Below, in pieces: positions 1 to 9,739 of a stretch of 64,000 nt of DNA (position 1 is its first letter; the number at the start of each line of letters is the position of its first letter). Origin of the DNA: Pomphorhynchus laevis (lineage: Eukaryota > Acanthocephala > Palaeacanthocephala > Echinorhynchida > Pomphorhynchidae). The notes below the pieces were generated by a model that was not told where the DNA came from, did no database searches, and saw only the letters and a program-made list of their open reading frames with translations. Location: the NCBI GenBank assembly GCA_012934845.2, contig WNNJ02001588.1:1-64000 (forward strand), read 5' to 3'. Made by a program: the position numbers and the translations under genes.

Positions 1-367
1 CCAGCTACAGAATCCTTCCTTCATGATATCCAATTCCATACACCCTGACTACTAACGGCGCCATTGCCACAGCCGTTTTCGTTTCGCCCGCTTTTTGCCA
101 CATGTTGGTAGCCCCGGGCTCGTCAGAAGGCTGACTATCAAGCAGTATTGCATTGAGGTTTTATCTCTTGATGGGGTCACACTTAATGGAAATTCATAAT
201 TCCCTCTTTCTTTTCCATACTCTCTATTATGCACGCGGCATTTCCCCTCTGGACTGCCATGCTCAAACGTTGCAACATGAACGAGATGGCACGCTTGAGG
301 CGTCGGCTCAATTCTTTCAAGAAAACCAGTGACACATTGTCGATCGATCAGTGAGTCTCTATGGCGA
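1..367. other. Unassigned GC-richer flank
   Basis: This stretch has the same GC-richer composition as the adjacent nuclease fragment and could be its 3' continuation. A 112-codon open frame exists on the minus strand (52-390), but I recognise no domain in it. No RNA gene is visible. Confidence 0.3.
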
Positions 368-705
368 CTGGAGTAAATGAGTATATGCAAATGTTCAGAT
401 CAGAATATTTTTGCTGTATTCTGAATTCGGCTAACACGGCGGCTGCTTTTGCTTGATGGGTTACAGAGGCCTGATAACTCCTCGCCAGAGTATTTATGCA
501 TGTACAATCCCATACAAACCACTTACCGGCCGACCACGGGACGACTGTGATACCATCTAGACGCCTCCCATTACGCAGGGGTCAATCCGACTCGGGATGT
601 TCGCAGCCACCAGGTCATCCTTATGATGTTATTGACTTCGGCATGTCCACTATGTCGAGATATGCTGCCCATGAACATCTGGGAATGCTGTCGTCGTCCT
701 TCATT
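368..705 (-). mobile_element. LINE C-terminal nuclease fragment (RLE-like)
   Basis: On the minus strand one frame reads a PD-(D/E)XK-type nuclease as found at the C-terminus of a widespread group of non-LTR retrotransposons. It shows RHSGHAEVNNIIR (the RHxxxN element), then NGRRLDGITVVPW and WDCTCINTLARSY, then an alanine-rich helix ending in KYSDL. In the family the second block is usually RPDGITV...VWDVT. Here the proline is a leucine and at least two stops or shifts break the frame, so this is a dead remnant. Base composition is visibly more GC-rich than the flanks. The reverse transcriptase that should lie upstream (higher coordinates) is missing, replaced by PLE-N sequence. Assignment rests on motif recognition only. 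Confidence 0.6.
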
Positions 706-744
706 TGAATGAGTAGGGTTGGTGAAAATGAATGCCTAATCGTA

Positions 745-1134
745 ACGCAATCTTTTCATATTAGATGTATTTAAGCTTTCACTATTTGTCAGCTTACTAA
801 AGTAAGAATTTAAGTCATTGTATAACGAATTGTAAATTTAATTTTATCGTTTTTATCACTTAATGTATATTTATATTCTTTTATAAGCATTTTCCTTAAT
901 TCGCCAGTTTCAATTAATTCTAGATTATGTGTAAGTAATCTATAATTATCTAGAATTATTTAGATTTTGCAATTGCCTTTATTATTTACTTACAATTGCC
1001 TAAGTCTATCAGATTTATGTTATCTATACATTTATTAATGAAGTTTATGGTTACTGTATATTTTCTATTATTAATTATTATTATATAACGAATTGTAAAT
1101 TTTATTTATGTCGTTGTTAATAATTTCCTATTAA
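745..1134 (-). mobile_element. PLE-N fragment, inverted copy
   Basis: Read on the minus strand this matches the N-terminal coding part of the PLE-N Penelope-like element seen at 1187 and 11262. Recognisable pieces are TINFINKCIDNIN, HNLELIETGELRK and a stretch equivalent to 11640-11720. It is rearranged and broken by several shifts. It abuts a plus-strand copy of the same region, the two being separated only by a perfect palindrome at 1135-1162. Confidence 0.65.
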
Positions 1135-1162
1135 ATTAGTAATAGTAATTACTATTACTAAT
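1135..1162. repeat. Perfect 28-bp palindrome
   Basis: ATTAGTAATAGTAA is followed immediately by its exact reverse complement, with no spacer. It sits at the point where the minus-strand PLE-N fragment meets the plus-strand copy. Confidence 0.9.
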
Positions 1163-1186
1163 AGAGTTAAAAATATTAAAAAAGAT

Positions 1187-1915
1187 ATGTATATAAATGA
1201 ACAATTAGAAATATTAAAACAACTTTTAAGATATAATAAGCTAAAAGATCTTTATGTAAATATACGAAGTGTTTCTAAAGATATCATATGTTCAATAAAT
1301 CAAAAATTAATTAACGACTATGATAGGTTAAGTTGTATAATAGACAGTTATTGTAATACAAAATACTATAATAGTACAATAAATGTTAATAATAACAATA
1401 GAAAATATACATTAACCATAAACTTCATTAATAAATGTATAGATAACATAAATATAGCCGGACTTTTAAATAATTCTAAAAGTAAAGAAATAATAGGGTC
1501 AGATTTAAGTAAATATATTCCTAAAATAAGGTATAAACTCTACCACCATTAGGACGAAAAATTTGTAATTATAATAAAGAATTAAAATCAATATGTAATG
1601 ATAATATTAGAAACATAATGGAAACAGAATGCAATTGTAAAAGTCTTAGTTTTGATAAAATAAATGAACATATATGTACCCATAATCTAGAATTAATAGA
1701 AAACTGTGAATTAAGAAAGCTGCTATCAAAATCAAGGACATTGATTTTCTTCAAAATCATTTAAATAATTTAATAGATACATATTTTAAACTAGGTTACT
1801 ATAAAAATAACATCAAGCAGAAAATAGTAAAATATATAAATCAACACAATAATATAAAGAATAAATTTAAACTCTTAAGTGGCAAATTTTTATGGATGGA
1901 TAATAAATAATATAC
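1187..1915 (+). mobile_element. PLE-N copy 1, internally deleted
   Basis: Coding remnant of the AT-rich Penelope-like element PLE-N. The frame opens with MYINEQLEILKQLL and runs through TLTINFINKCIDN and NLELIENCELRKLLS. At about 1730 it jumps directly to the C-terminal part (FLQNHLNNLIDTYFK, ending KFLWMDNK and a stop near 1908). Compared with the copies at 11262 and 24205 the whole reverse transcriptase core is absent, and a one-base loss near 1540 shifts the frame. No GIY-YIG endonuclease is visible in the N-terminal part. The copy is dead, but its ends are the most complete of the family here and define the 5' coding and 3' untranslated parts. Confidence 0.75.
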
Positions 1916-2335
1916 TTTGTATTAGAATAAGATACTAGATAGTTATTTCAGAGGAAATACATCATTAGCATGTATTTGGCCCGCTGCTATGTTGGGTAGA
2001 GGAGTTAGGGGCCGAAACCTGATAGCATAGCAGTTCCTCCTGATGACCTCTAATTCTTATTCTGATACAACGTCTGTTATTTATTAGTCAATTCATAAAA
2101 ATGACGTTTATTTTAAATTTCAATTTTTTATTTTAACGTGATTTAAATTTAAAATTATAAACTTGATTAAATTATAAACTTGATTAACTTTAAAATTATA
2201 ATCTTGATTTAAATTATAAAAAATCTTATAACAATTATTTCTTTTATTATTTAATTATAAAATTCTGATTTAGCATTATTATGTTTTGTTTATTTTATAA
2301 TTATATTAAATACGTAGACTCAGTTAGCTGATTTG
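1911..2335 (+). mobile_element. PLE-N 3' untranslated end
   Basis: The 3' end shared with the copies near 25.5, 33.8, 34.0, 34.5 and 34.9 kb. It begins after the KFLWMDNK stop with a conserved stretch (ctttgtattagaataag), contains the structured motif 1951-2056, then a low-complexity AT tract with about four imperfect copies of AATTATAAACTTGATT (2150-2215). It ends in a conserved block gactcagttagctgattt (about 2317-2335). Beyond this end lies Gypsy sequence. Confidence 0.75.
1951..2056 (+). ncRNA. PLE-N 3' structured RNA motif, copy 1
   Basis: Predicted RNA fold: hairpin AAATACAT/ATGTATTT (1955-1962 with 1970-1977), then stem CTGCTATG (1984-1991) with CATAGCAG (2026-2033). A pseudoknot stem joins GTTAGGGG (2004-2011) to CCTCTAAT (2047-2054). 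Invariant-looking single strands are GAAAC (2014-2018) and CTGATGA (2040-2046). Paired positions change together in other copies. Function is unknown; ribozyme or reverse-transcriptase recognition are possibilities. It is not a standard hammerhead despite containing CTGATGA and GAAAC. Confidence 0.6.
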
Positions 2336-2895
2336 ATTCTTACGATTTCCATGAAACCCATTAAATTTCGGTCATGATCATCATTTTCTTTACCGCAAAT
2401 GATAGGCATAAGTTCTTTCCAAATGTTCGTCATAAATAATTGTATTAAAAGCGTGTTGGAAAGCTGATACGACATTTGTTAATTCAAACGCTGGATTCAT
2501 ATTAAGACCCATCAGCTTCAAAGATAGTAAAATCAATTTTAGACTCGTACATAGAAACTTAAAGATAAGCCTATGTAATATCAACATCAGTATAAATCGT
2601 ATATTGACCAACTTAATAAATTATATCTTTAATGTGAGGAAACGGATAAGCGTCCAAACTTGTATATACATTGACTATTCTTGAATAATCTATCACCAGC
2701 CTCGATCTCTTTAAATTCTTAGCAATTAGAGATTGGGTTCGCCATGGCGATTTACTTGTCAAAAGTTGTTTAATTTTTGTTCTAATAAATTGAAGTTCAG
2801 GCTGTGTGTAGCGTCGTGATTTCGTTCAATTGGTTTCTGTGATTTTACATCGTCGTTTTGGAGGTGGTACTCGCATAATTGTAATTGCGTTGATA
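2315..2895 (-). mobile_element. Ty3/Gypsy fossil: reverse transcriptase part
   Basis: On the minus strand the sequence reads like the start of a Ty3/Gypsy reverse transcriptase: QPELQFIRTKIKQLL, SPWRTQ, RLVIDYSRIVNVYT, LDAYPFPHI, then FELTNVVSAFQ and HDRNLMGF. It is the downstream (3') part of one element whose protease lies at 6833-7117 and gag at 10863-11250. LINE copy 1 is inserted on its right side and PLE-N sequence cuts it on the left. The fossil is broken with many disruptions and has no intact frame; no LTR was recognised. It predates both LINE insertions. Confidence 0.7.
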
Positions 2896-2980
2896 GAAAA
2901 TGGTAATTCACTTCCGGACAACGAAAAAGTTATCGTTTATTTCGATTTTTATAAAGTTAGCTAGCGAAAATATACAAAAA

Positions 2981-3775
2981 ATGTGCACGAGCGAACAAAT
3001 TGTCGGAGTATCAAACAATGCTCAATTTCAAGCAAATTCTAACAAAATTCCAAACGAAAAAGAGGTTTGTACTGGATGCTCTTCAACTCAACGTCACAGC
3101 GATCAGGTTAGTAATGTTTTGTTATCTTCAGGCGACGGGGAGGTGCTTCCCCCATCCCTAAAAAGAGGAACTTGATTTTATTTAAAATAGCAAGACCTAT
3201 AGAGAGGGATCAACTGTACAAAAAATTTCTGAGAAATATCTCGCTTCTATATAAGAACAGGATTTTATTTAATTCTGTAAAGATACACCCCTCCAAGGTG
3301 TAAATTTCTTTTGTAACATCTGATCTCGCAATGAAATACGCGGAATATTTTTCCGAGAATCTTAAAGAATTCGGTGAACTTACCATAAAGCCTATCCTGG
3401 CTTCAATCAAAGTTACCAATCTACCATGTTCAATGGATGAAGATGACAAGCAATCGTTTATGGCGACCTTCAAAGTTTCCAATCTGAGACCAATCGTTGG
3501 TAAGGACGGGAACCCGACCCCAGTTGGCTTTTGTAGTGCGCCATTGGAGTTAGCTGAAACTCTATCAAAATCGTCCTCCAACCCGTTTATGGGGTTCAAC
3601 ATTCGGTTCTCAATAACCGAAATAGACGAATTAACCTACCCCCACTGCAGCCAATGTCACAAATGGGGTCACTGGGCTACCAGCTGCAGTACGATCCCTG
3701 CATGTGGTATCTGCGGATCAGCCTCTTGTCTTTCTCTGTCGTCGAATGACCGTTGCTCAGCCCCACAATCATGAT
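2981..3775 (+). pseudogene. LINE copy 1 ORF1 (zinc-knuckle RNA-binding protein)
   Basis: The frame starts at MCTSEQIVGV and ends its first segment in SDQVSNVLLSSGDGEVLPP, equivalent to the start of ORF1 in copy 2. A second segment (3331-3774) carries KPILASIKVTNLP and a CCHC knuckle, CSQCHKWGHWATSC, followed by CGICGSASC. LINE ORF1 proteins of this type coat the element RNA in ribonucleoprotein particles. The two segments are in different frames, so the gene is broken. The third knuckle present in copy 2 (CANCGGEHPAWSRRC) is not readable here, and a run of G near 3783 marks further decay. Start choice follows copy 2. Confidence 0.6.
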
Positions 3776-4234
3776 CAAACTGCGGGGGGGGGAGCCATCC
3801 TGCATGACGCAGGAGCTGCAGTAAGTTCAAGGCGTACAGAAGCCTTATATTCGTGCGGTTAAACCTACAATTTCCTTCTCTTGTGTAGCCGCACCGCGCA
3901 TGGACGACTCAGAGATATCCCGGTTGATGGATATAAAGATAGCAGAGTCGCATAGAAGGTTGGAAAACTTTATACTAATGGCCGTGGGTGCTATCAACAC
4001 GAATCCCACGATTCCAGTGGCATCTGTTCTTCCAGAGTCAAAAAAGAGAGAAGTTTCAGCCTATGCAATCCCCCGATCAAGATCGGGAAGCTTATTCGAC
4101 GTATGACTAAGGGAAATGATGATATTGTCCAGGGGCAAGTACATTCCTTGGAGAGGGCTAGTGGTGGGAAGGGCAACCTTCCTGCACCTAGCTCTGTCTA
4201 GGTAGGCAATCCCTCATCCAACTAATCCATCACA

Positions 4235-6705
4235 ATGCAGAGTACTCTTGAGCCTTTTTCACTGAATATCCTTCAGTAGAACTCAGGAGGTGCTTCCGCC
4301 TTTAGACTTCTATCTGGTAGAGCTGCAGATTTTATAGTCCTTCAGGAGACGCGGTATATCCGTCTCCCCCATGACATTACTTGATTCATCCTAAAGCATA
4401 TCTGTTCCCACTATACTCCGTACATAACCCCACATCACTCCTCTTCATCTCAAGGACTCTTGACCTTAGTAAAGTGATCATTAAGGTCCTCCCTCCTATT
4501 AAACTACTCATGTCCAGCCCTTGCTTGTTTAGTAGTTTTATTTAGTAAGAGGGGTAAACGCATAAGTCTAGCCAATGTCTACATCCGTCCAGGGGAAATT
4601 CACAAAAACCGTGACCTCCTGGATAGTATTATTGACAGCGGTTATGACATGATACTTGGGGATTTCAACGACAGAACTGGTCGTTGGATCAATGCAGCAC
4701 TTCGCAGAGCTAGGAAAGGTTATCTTATTCACAAACCCCCGTCACCTACCTTTCATTGCACATCAACAAATTCTATCCTCGACATTTTACTACTTCACTC
4801 GAGGTGGTTGTTAAAACTCTTCTGCACGGAGCAGTCGCGCCAGCAATTGTCCACCTCTCATGACCTAATTCGTTGGAGAATTGAGTAAGATATATTGCTT
4901 CGAAGGAGGTTTCACTTTGATCCGATCATAGTGGCCTTCTTTCAAGCGGCTATCCAACTCTTTCCCAGAATAAAAAAGGGAGTCTGACCGAATTTTATAC
5001 CTACCTCTTTTCGCAAGCTACCGAGATTTTATCGACTACCTATAAAGGTCGTATATACAATCCTACTCCGACGAAACTCAAAGTCCTAGCGAAATTGCTT
5101 AACCTCCCTAATCTCTCTGTTTCCGCCGGACAGGCTATCTCGTATGAATACTGGAGCACTAGATATAGGTTCCAGCTGAGTACGGATAGGACGAGTATTG
5201 CTCGTCTTAATCGTTCTCAGTCTTTCTTTTGGGAGATTTTCAAGACGGAGAAGTTTGTTTGCTGGAAGGATAGAGCATTGGGTTGGATAGGGAATGTAAA
5301 TAAAGTTTTGGAGGAGTCATTAGCCCTACACAACTATGGAGCCACTCAATCACCTCAACCAATCTCGCGTTGGTGTAACTTCAGGAGTTGGGATATATCT
5401 GTTACGGATATCCTTAACTACTGGGGTCTACCCCCGGGCATCTCAAAATCCGTCGTTCCACATTCTTCTCGGATCTGTCAGCTTTTGACAGCTGATCAGA
5501 GAAGAGAGGTGGCCGTAACAATGCGTTTAGCATCCCCATCCGATGTAGCAGGCATCAATATTAGTAAGCGTGTTTTTATTCCTAAGAAAAAATCATGCTC
5601 ATGCCCTAAAGATCTGCGACCCATTTCGATTCAAAATGCCCTCGTGTCAATTTACAAAAAAGCGCTTGAGCGTAAAATCCGCGACCATTTAAGTAGGCAT
5701 AATTTGATTCCTCCAGGTATTTCATGGGTTCGTCAATAGTCGCTCGGTCCATTCAGCAGTTGGTGTGGTGGAGCAGTTTTGTCGGGATAATAGCCATCGT
5801 CTAGTTGTAGCTGTTTTCCTTGACTTTTCTGCTGCATTTGACCGCATCTCCATTCCATTTGTGATCTCTTCTCTCAGGTCCCTTGGGTTGCCTGCGAGAA
5901 TTGTGAACAGAGTGGAGATCCTGCTGTATACCAAGCGGTTTTACTATAAAGACGACCCTGATGCGCGTCAGTTCTACCTATTAAAGGGTGTACCTCTAAA
6001 GGATCCGCTCTTTCTCCTATCTTGTTCCTTGCTGCTTCCATTGTACGCTTTAAAATATTTATATGTGAACAACGTCTTGTGGTGTACGCTGATGACACCA
6101 CAGCCCTGTTCACTGGACGCAGGTGTAAAGACGTAGTCTCTGACATCAGCCGTTTCTTTTTCAGATTAAAAGACCAGTTACCCATATCCAATCTTATTTT
6201 AAACTCAGCTAAATCGCAGGTGGTTGTCTTTCATGTCTCCCCTGCGACCAAGAAAAAACTTAAGAGACTAGCACTCTCTGCGCTCTCCTCCATATTTGCC
6301 TCCGAACCACTCCCTGTCTTCACAAGTCGAGTAAAATACCTGGGGTTCACCGTTTCGGTGAACTGGTCGGCGAAAGCTGACCTGGATAGACTCAAACGTA
6401 TCCTGAAGAAAGCTAGGTGGGCCCTGAAACGGGCTCAGCTTCTGTCATTGAAAGGGAAAACCCAGCTGCGCCTTTGGGGCACTTGGGATATCTCGGGATT
6501 AGTCTTCTTTTCGAGAGGACGTCCCCCAGAGCAAAGGCTAAGGTTCCTTAAGCTCCTCGTCTCTCGTTTACCCAGCATAGTCCGCGCTGATTGGATTCTT
6601 CGGGGGGGGGTGAAAGACCCTGGGTGGTTCAGTCGGAAGGCGGCGTGTTTTTATCGGTTGGGGGCTCAGATCTTTCTGGATTTGAGGCCGCAAAAGTTGG
6701 AATAA
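4235..6705 (+). pseudogene. LINE copy 1 ORF2 (endonuclease-reverse transcriptase)
   Basis: ORF2 begins MQSTLEPFSLNILQ. The APE endonuclease continues with VLQETRYIRLP, LANVYIRPGEIHKNRD, LGDFNDRTGRW (catalytic DFN) and TSHDLIRW. The reverse transcriptase follows: RPISIQN (5618), FLDFSAAFDRI (motif A, 5817), a disturbed motif B (normally GVPQGSPLSP), and YADDTTALFTGRR (motif C, 6080). A thumb-like region reads VKYLGFTVSVNW. The frame is interrupted at least five times. Family members nick target DNA and prime cDNA from the 3' end. Copy 2 retains the GVPQGSPLSP motif that this copy has lost. Confidence 0.75.
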
Positions 6706-6832
6706 GAAGAAGACCAGTTCAAAGTGCAGTCTGTTGGTTGATTTGTAGTACTTACTGTTATGTTAATTATGTTATTGATCGGTTGTATTTTTTACTAAAA
6801 CCGTTATTATTATGAAAAAGTTATAGATTTAT

Positions 6833-7117
6833 GACGTTGAAGAAAACTCTGACCGAGTATGCATTTAGCAGAAATCCTCAAATACACCAAATGACACCGA
6901 CTTGTACGATCGATCGACAACTTTAATATATTTTCGCATTGTCCCTTTTGTTGATACCGCCATTTTTGCCATAGCCATTGTTACTACATCTTTGTAACGA
7001 GAATTGTAATTTAATTTAATTTTACAATCAACGTCGAAACGAATAAAATTGTTGGTACTCCCGGTATCAACCATTGCGTTGACTAAGTGATTTGTTTATG
7101 TGTATAATTCTAAAATC
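6833..7117 (-). mobile_element. Ty3/Gypsy fossil: protease part
   Basis: The minus strand reads NAMVDTGSTNNFIRF, the active-site signature of a retropepsin (DTGS/T), followed by about 55 residues without further landmarks. It belongs between the gag piece at 10863-11250 and the reverse transcriptase at 2315-2895. All three are on the same strand in the canonical order, each gap being filled by a LINE copy. The fossil is broken. Confidence 0.7.
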
Positions 7118-7126
7118 AGTCAAAAA

Positions 7127-8268
7127 ATGAATGCCAAAACGCTATCGGAGCTTCAAAGCTCTACAACTTTTGGTGATTTTACAATGAAATATGGTAGTAA
7201 TGAACGATCTGGTTCAAATCTTTCGTCTACTGGAGACAATTCTAATCAGGTTAGTGATGTTTCGTGTTTATTAAATGCAGATAAGGGGCTGCTACCCCCC
7301 CACCCCCGATTCCAAAATTAGCTAACCTGTACATTATCAATTCAAAAAACCAATAGAGAAACACAATCTCTTCTCAACTTTTTTGCGAAAGTTTGTATCA
7401 ATTCATCTAAACAGGGTGCTGTTCAATTCAGTGAAGATTTTGGACAATACTGTAAGAGTTTCCTTCCCGAATGCCTCTTTATTAAAGGAATACAAAGATT
7501 ATTTTGACAAGCACCTTTTGGACTCTGGTTCCATAACGTTGAAACCCCTTCAGTGCTCAGTTAAAATATCTAATTTTCCATTGTTTCGAACAGAAGAAGA
7601 TTTGATAACCCTGAAAATATTGTATGGACTCCACTCAGTAAGGCAAGTCCTAGGTAAGGAGGCGATTCCCTCCCAGTGGCTTTTGCAAATACAGATCTTA
7701 TTCCGGTCTGCTTCTTTCTAAATCGTCAGCAAATCCTTTCCTAGGTTTTAACTTAGGATTCACTCTAATTGACGAAGACCGACTCACATTCCCCCACTGT
7801 AACAAGTGTCATGCCTGGGGCCACTGGTACTCTACATGCAGCAAGGCCTTGATATGCGGTGTTTGTGGTGCTGGGGATTGTCAGTATGCTTTAAAAGGGG
7901 AAAGATGTCAGGCCTCCCCCTCTTGCGCTAATTGTGGAGGGGAACATCCGGCCTGGTCAAGGCGCTGCATTAGATTTAAAGAATATAAACAACTGTTTGT
8001 TAAGCCTAGAACCCCGATCAACTACGCCTCTGCTGCTGGTTCAACAGCCGACCGGATGTTAAACGCTGACATCATTCAACTTCTTGAAAAACAGCAACGA
8101 GCTATTTTTTCGCAATTTCAAACAATGATTGGACCTCTGCTATCCTCTTTTGTAGGGACAACAGCTGCCCCCTTGCCTAACGAACTTGAAACCACCCACT
8201 CCAAGAAGAGGGGCCTTCGGCCAGAACAGTCCCACCCCCTCCAAGGTGGGGAAGATGATCAAGGATAA
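7127..8268 (+). pseudogene. LINE copy 2 ORF1 (three zinc knuckles)
   Basis: The start MNAKTLSELQSSTTFG is preceded by in-frame sequence with another possible ATG at 7100. The N-terminal segment ends NQVSDVSCLLNADKG, matching copy 1. The middle segment (7383-7721) has ITLKPLQCSVKISNFP. The C-terminal segment (7849-8268 and just upstream) has CNKCHAWGHWYSTC, CGVCGAGDCQYALKGERC and CANCGGEHPAWSRRC, a typical triple knuckle. A glutamine/phenylalanine-rich helix follows (LLEKQQRAIFSQFQ). Frames are broken at least twice. Amino-acid similarity to copy 1 ORF1 is low (by eye about 35-40%), in contrast to ORF2. Confidence 0.65.
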
Positions 8269-9333
8269 GAAGGCTTCTCTGGGAAATGAAGATATTGCCC
8301 TATGGGGTACGACCCGCGACGGGGCAAGTGGCAGGGAGGGTAACCTTCCTGCACCTAGCTCTGTCTAGGTTGGCATCCCCCTTCCAACTAATTTAGCCCA
8401 ATGGTGAGTAAACCTGAGCCTTTTTCACAGAATATTCTTCAGTGGTATTCGGGAGGTGCTTCTGCCCTTACACTTTTATCTGGTAGAGACGCAGATGTTA
8501 TAGTCTTTCAGGAGACGCGGTATATCCGTCTCCCCCAGGACATTACTCGATTTATCCCTTAAGCATGTATATTCCCACTATACTCCGTACATAACCCCAC
8601 CTCACTCCTTTTCATCTCAAGGACTCTTGACCTTAGTTAAATGCTCTTTAAGGTCCTCCCTCCTGCTAAATTACTCTTGTCCTGCCCTGTCTTGTCTAGT
8701 AGTTTCACTCGTTAAGAACGGTAAACGCCTCAGTCTAGCCAACGTCTACATTCGTTCAGGAGAGATTCACAAGAACCGTGACCTTCTGGATGGTATTATC
8801 GATAGCGGATATGACATGGTACTAGGTGACTTCAACGACAGAACTGGTCGTTGGATTAATGCTGCTCTCCGCAGAGCCAGGAACGGTTATCTTATTCACA
8901 AACCACCGTCCCCTACCTTTCATTGCACATCAACGAATTCACTCCTCGACTTATTACTGCTCCATGAGAGGTGGTTGTTAAAACCCTTCTGCACGGAGCA
9001 GTCGCGACAGCATCTGTCCACATCTCATGATCTAATTCGCTGGCGGATAGAAGAGGATACGCTGCTTCGGAGAAGATTCCACTTTGACCCGATCAGAGTG
9101 GCTTTCTTCCAGGCTGCTATTCAACGCTTCCCCCAAATTGGTAATGAGAATTTAACCGAATTTAATTCCTACCTCTCTTCGCAAGCTACCGCATTGCTTT
9201 CGACGAACCTATAAAGGTCGCATTTTCAATCCTACTCCGACGAAACTCAAGGTTCTAGCAAAACTACTGAACCTCACTAATCTCTCTTCTTCCGCCAGAC
9301 AGACTCTCTCGAATGAATACTGGCGCACCAGAT

Positions 9334-9371
9334 AAGCAAACTTCTCCTTCTCAAGAAGGAGAAGTTTGCTT
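9334..9371. repeat. Perfect hairpin at a LINE deletion point
   Basis: Arms AAGCAAACTTCTCCTTC (9334-9350) and its exact complement (9355-9371) flank the loop TCAA. Only the right arm corresponds to sequence in LINE copy 1 (near 5250). The left arm is an inverted duplicate that replaces about 85 deleted bases. Confidence 0.85.
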
Positions 9372-9712
9372 GTTGGAGGGATAATGGCCTTGGGTTGAAT
9401 CGGTAGAATTGGCTTTGATAAAGTTTTAGAAGGGTCACTTGCCCTACACAACTATGGAGCCACTCAATCTCCGCAACCAATCCCGCCTTGGGGAGACTTC
9501 AGGAGTAGAGACTTATCTGTCACAGATATTCTCAACGCCTGGGGGCCTCTTCCAAGCACCTCCAAAACCGTCGCTCCACTCTCTTCTCGTGTCTGTCAGC
9601 TTTTGAAAACCGATCAAAGAAGGGAGGTGGCCATCACAATGCTATTAGCCACCCCATCTGATGTGGCCGGCATCAACATTAGCAAGAGAATTTTTATTCC
9701 AAAAAAGTTTCA

Positions 9713-9739
9713 GGTCTCTTGTCCTAAGGACAAGAGACC
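9713..9739. repeat. Second perfect hairpin at a LINE deletion point
   Basis: GGTCTCTTGTCCT, one spacer base, then the exact reverse complement. The left arm is homologous to copy 1 (near 5595-5608). The right arm is a new inverted duplicate, followed by loss of about 110 bases before homology resumes. Confidence 0.85.

Larger units (their letters stand above)
2903..6832 (+). mobile_element. APE-type LINE, copy 1 (near full length)
   Basis: Non-LTR retrotransposon with an untranslated leader, an ORF1 with zinc knuckles (from about 2981) and an ORF2 with endonuclease and reverse transcriptase (4235-6705). It lies inside a minus-strand Gypsy fossil. Similar sequences at the two junctions (GCGTTGATAGAAAAT near 2888 and GACGTTGAAGAAAACT near 6833) look like a diverged target-site duplication. 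A second copy at 7117-10862 is about 90% alike over ORF2 but far less alike in ORF1. The copy is inactive: ORF2 carries several stops and shifts, one of them where the partner copy has the Trp of ILQW. The clade is probably within the I/Jockey/CR1 assemblage; I could not place it further. Confidence 0.8.

Noticed and set aside
1951-2056. PLE-N 3' motif as a standard hammerhead ribozyme
   Set aside because: CTGATGA and GAAAC are both present, but stems II and III cannot be arranged around them in any circular order; the supported pairing is a pseudoknot.
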